DNA from: Paludibacteraceae bacterium
GTDB lineage: Bacteria; Bacteroidota; Bacteroidia; Bacteroidales; Paludibacteraceae
DNA length: 8,582 nucleotides
Direction of reading: 5' to 3'
Assembly: GCA_024400275.1 (NCBI GenBank)
Contig: JAKSMY010000070.1
Coordinates: 1 to 8,582 of the forward strand
Part shown: positions 6,494 through 8,582 of the stretch, one piece after another
Layout of the letters: the number at the start of each line of letters is the position of its first letter
Position numbering within the stretch: position 1 is the stretch's first letter
Program-made: the position numbers and the translations under genes
Notes under the pieces: generated by a model
The model's database searches: none
What the model was told of the DNA's origin: nothing
The model's input: the letters and a program-made list of their open reading frames with translations, nothing else

Positions 6494-7870
6494 TTACTTA
6501 TAGAAAGTCCGAATGGTATCCAGTGCCACAGAAAGGTCGGTAACTTCGGTCAGACGGCTGTCCAGCGGGCACTGACCGTCGCCCTGCTTATTGACGACAT
6601 AAGGCACTTCTTCATCTGCGTGCAGTACGATACCGGCATTCTCCAAAAGTTCACGGGCAGGCGTGCAAACGGTATGTGTATAGACCTCACGCACTTTGCC
6701 GGCCACCATCAGCCACGCTGCAGCACGGCCAACCGTCTTGTCCGCCAAGACAGCCCCTGCCAAACGGTCGCTATCCTGCAAAGCCAACAAATCGCGCACC
6801 CCATGTTGCGTGTAAGCAGTAGTGATACCGCGATTACGCACTACACACGAGTAGGCGTTGCTATCCAACAGAGCAAGTAGGTCATCGTCAATATGTATAA
6901 GACTATATTCGCGGCTACCAAGACCAATCTCGGCAGCACGTTCAATAGTGCGCAGACCATGACGCGAATTGATGCGTTCAATGAGAGCAGCAGCATTATC
7001 ATCGTCCTTGGAAGGATAGTTGAACACCAAATCAACACATGCCTGATCCAATGCCACCGGGTCTAACGAAGCAAGGATACCGATATCGCGCATTTCAGGA
7101 GCAGCAGGGTGACCGTCACAGTCGCAATCCACAGACAGATTATTGACTACATTGATATAGACGATACGCTCGCCATTGCCGAAATAGGTATGTACCGACT
7201 GTGCAGCAGCAGCCATCGACTCCAAGAAAGCGATTTGGTCAGATGTATGTTCCCACATGATTTCCGTATCTTCCGTATAACCGGCTGTGTGGATATATGC
7301 CTTTCCTGCACGGGAAGCGATACCGATAGACTGGTTTTTCAGCACGCCACCGAAACCGCCCATCGTATGCCCCTTGAAATGGGCAAGGTTAATCATAAAA
7401 TCATAGTTAGCAAGGTGGTTGCCTACGATGTTATAGCGCAGATGAGCCGTGTCCTGCACAGGAAGACGCATCTCGCCCTCTTCGTCCAGCAAATCGCAAG
7501 GAGCGATGGCAGTGAAGCCGTGGTCTCGGAAGGTCTGCCAGTGGTCGGCGTTCTCAAAACGTTTGCCGTGGTAAGCCGTGTTGCACTCCACGATAGTGCC
7601 GTTCACTTCCTGCACTAAAGAGGCGATAAGGGACGGTTGCAGATAATGGTGTCCACCCGGTTCACCGGTGGAAATTTTAACGGCTACCTTGCCTTCGGGT
7701 GTAACATTCAAGGCATGAAAGATACGCAACAGGGCTTCAGGAGAGATTTCCTGAGTCATATAAACGATAGGCAAACTGTCCTGCACAGGACTGTCTTGTG
7801 TAGAAGTTGTTTTCTGTCCGCAAGCAGACAATACAGTGGCGGCAACGAGTGCCAAAAAGATGTTTCTCAT
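6494..7870 (-). CDS. DUF362-DUF1893 fusion lipoprotein
   Basis: The 458-residue product begins with a lipoprotein signal (MRNIFLALVAATVLSAC), with lipobox LSAC and lipidated Cys17. It should be anchored in the inner or outer membrane facing the periplasm. Residues about 35-325 match DUF362 (PF04015): GGHHY at 72-76, HFKGHTMGGFGG near 164-175, DCDCDGH at 248-254, and the signature DIGILASLDPVALDQA at 262-277. Residues about 330-455 look like DUF1893, known from the T. maritima TM1506 structure with a cytidine-deaminase-like fold. Supporting motifs are AGAVLADKTVGRAAAWLM at 371-388, C402, and VPYVVNK with QCP at 422-435. No catalytic role is established for either domain. DUF362 proteins are often linked to Fe-S biology, and C249/C251 here could bind metal, but this is inference. 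It has its own promoter and is convergent with the orphan gene. Confidence 0.88.
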   Translation of the reverse strand: MRNIFLALVAATVLSACGQKTTSTQDSPVQDSLPIVYMTQEISPEALLRIFHALNVTPEGKVAVKISTGEPGGHHYLQPSLIASLVQEVNGTIVECNTAYHGKRFENADHWQTFRDHGFTAIAPCDLLDEEGEMRLPVQDTAHLRYNIVGNHLANYDFMINLAHFKGHTMGGFGGVLKNQSIGIASRAGKAYIHTAGYTEDTEIMWEHTSDQIAFLESMAAAAQSVHTYFGNGERIVYINVVNNLSVDCDCDGHPAAPEMRDIGILASLDPVALDQACVDLVFNYPSKDDDNAAALIERINSRHGLRTIERAAEIGLGSREYSLIHIDDDLLALLDSNAYSCVVRNRGITTAYTQHGVRDLLALQDSDRLAGAVLADKTVGRAAAWLMVAGKVREVYTHTVCTPARELLENAGIVLHADEEVPYVVNKQGDGQCPLDSRLTEVTDLSVALDTIRTFYK

Positions 7871-7893
7871 TATGTTATTTAATTAATTCGCAA

Positions 7894-7925
7894 CAAAGGT
7901 ACTACAAAATTTCCAAATATGCAAA
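7894..7925 (-). promoter_or_regulatory. Bacteroidota-type promoter for the DUF362-DUF1893 gene
   Basis: On the minus strand TTTG (7925-7922) is followed after 20 bases by TACCTTTG (7901-7894), a full consensus match. Initiation near 7888 would leave a leader of about 17 bases before the ATG at 7870. It sits in the short gap after the DUF456 gene, so this gene is probably transcribed on its own as well as by any readthrough. Confidence 0.8.
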
Positions 7926-7939
7926 TTTTATGTGGAAAA

Positions 7940-8413
7940 TCAAACCAATTCGGCAATAAAATAATAAATCATCATACCGCAACAGATGAGTTTGAGAATA
8001 GTACCTGTCAGCAAGCCGACAAACGAGCCCCACCCGCTTCGAAGGGCGGTGTGAAAATCTTTCTGATTCAGCATCTCAAACAGCACGGCACCGATGAAAG
8101 GTCCGATAATGATGCCCCAAGGTCCCATAAACAGGCCGACAAGCAGACCTATCGTACTGCCCCACACTCCCATCTTACTACCTCCGTAGCGTTTGGTGCC
8201 CCATGCGGGGACGATATAGTCCAACAGTTGCACCACAACGGTTACAATGCCCCAAATGAGTAGGAACTGCCACGAGAACTGCACCTTATCAGTGGCATGC
8301 AACAGCCATAGGGCGACATACGCCAACGGCACACCCGGCAAAGCCGGCACGATACAGCCGACAAGCCCCAACAAGAGGCAAATTGCCCCCACAATAATCA
8401 GAAAAATATCCAT
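7940..8413 (-). CDS. DUF456 family integral membrane protein
   Basis: The 157-residue product is strongly hydrophobic and rich in glycine. Probable membrane segments lie at about 2-22, 24-40, 48-68, 86-114 (with a glycine-rich GLLVGLFMGPWGIIIGPFIGA stretch) and 130-153. LLLGLVGCIVPALPGVPLAY near the N-terminus, and GSKMGVWGSTIGLLVG followed by GPWGIIIGPFIGA, are typical of DUF456 (PF04306) proteins, a widespread family of unknown function in the inner membrane. Length fits the family. It starts 71 bases after the end of the methylmalonyl-CoA mutase gene on the same strand. The two may share a transcript, although the intervening inverted repeat could separate them. No clear promoter is seen directly upstream. 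Confidence 0.85.
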   Translation of the reverse strand: MDIFLIIVGAICLLLGLVGCIVPALPGVPLAYVALWLLHATDKVQFSWQFLLIWGIVTVVVQLLDYIVPAWGTKRYGGSKMGVWGSTIGLLVGLFMGPWGIIIGPFIGAVLFEMLNQKDFHTALRSGWGSFVGLLTGTILKLICCGMMIYYFIAELV

Positions 8414-8425
8414 ATAGAAAAGATA

Positions 8426-8469
8426 CTAGGGAACTAGTTAACTATATTAATAGAAAACTAGCCCCCTAG
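8426..8469. repeat. CTAG-rich imperfect inverted repeat
   Basis: CTAGGGAACTAG (8426-8437) and CTAGCCCCCTAG (8458-8469) pair over 12 positions with two mismatches around a 20-base loop that contains TAGTTAACTA. Four CTAG tetramers occur within 44 bases. The repeat lies between the methylmalonyl-CoA mutase and DUF456 genes. It may be a short intergenic repeat, an RNA processing or termination hairpin, or chance. No T-run follows it on the minus strand close to the stem. Confidence 0.45.
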
Positions 8470-8484
8470 AACACTAAAGAAATT

Positions 8485-8582
8485 TTATTGCATCAGCAGT
8501 TCCATCACGGTCTTGGCAGACTTGGCGACGGAGGAGCCGGGACCGAAGATGGCGGCTACACCTGCTTTGTACAGGAAGTCAT
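8485..8582 (-). CDS. Methylmalonyl-CoA mutase, C-terminal end (partial, runs off right edge)
   Basis: Only the last 31 residues and the TAA stop are in the window. They read DFLYKAGVAAIFGPG, then SSVAKSAKTVMELLMQ. The GVAAIFGPG stretch followed by a final helix is the end of the cobalamin-binding domain of the large (catalytic) mutase subunit. E. coli Sbm/ScpA ends in much the same way. The enzyme interconverts methylmalonyl-CoA and succinyl-CoA, the B12-dependent step of propionate formation from succinate in Bacteroidales. A related B12-binding mutase cannot be excluded from so short a piece. Confidence 0.75.
   Translation of the reverse strand, partial: DFLYKAGVAAIFGPGSSVAKSAKTVMELLMQ

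Noticed and set aside
6470..7618. Plus-strand open frames opposite the DUF362-DUF1893 gene
   Set aside because: The minus-strand gene carries a lipobox, two domain signatures and a consensus promoter, and nothing supports the plus-strand frames.
1..8582. CRISPR array, insertion sequence, tRNA or rRNA gene
   Set aside because: No spaced direct repeats, transposase-like frame, terminal inverted repeats or tRNA/rRNA signatures were seen.

Overview
The window looks like chromosomal DNA of a Bacteroidales species, probably of the Prevotella group. Four promoters fit the Bacteroidota sigma-ABfr pattern (TTTG, about 20 bases, TAnnTTTG). There is a truncated SusC/OMP-type outer-membrane receptor gene, a glutamyl-tRNA synthetase with the Bacteroidota-style insertion after KLSKR, and the end of a methylmalonyl-CoA mutase. 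Start codons sit behind A-rich leaders without strong Shine-Dalgarno sites. The species call is inference.

Layout, left to right. (1) Positions 1-1080, minus: first 360 residues of an outer-membrane beta-barrel/TonB-dependent-receptor-like protein that runs off the left edge. (2) 1081-1212: a compact divergent promoter region whose two -33 boxes are 5 bases apart, with a perfect 16-bp palindrome over the rightward one. (3) 1213-4292, plus: gltX followed after 26 bases by a PreA-like dihydropyrimidine dehydrogenase subunit that carries an extra N-terminal Fe-S module, probably one transcription unit. (4) 4371-4704, plus: a non-coding transcription unit with its own promoter, extensive secondary structure and a strong intrinsic terminator. 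It is either a stand-alone structured RNA (possibly Bacteroidales 6S-like) or an attenuator leader for the next gene. (5) 4742-6217, plus: an AT-rich gene for a secreted protein of unknown family, followed by two intrinsic terminators. (6) 6494-7870, minus: a lipoprotein fusing DUF362 and DUF1893, with its own promoter. (7) 7940-8413, minus: a DUF456 membrane protein. (8) 8485-8582, minus: the last 31 residues of a methylmalonyl-CoA mutase B12-binding domain, separated from the DUF456 gene by a CTAG-rich inverted repeat.

Functionally most of this is housekeeping chromosome: tRNA charging, pyrimidine or related redox chemistry, and propionate/succinate metabolism. The section that stands apart is 4371-6400. 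There a structured RNA and an AT-rich orphan secreted protein sit between GC-richer conserved genes. The best candidates for undescribed biology are that RNA with its competing terminator/antiterminator pairings, the DUF362-DUF1893 lipoprotein, and the Fe-S-extended PreA that has no flavin reductase partner in the window.
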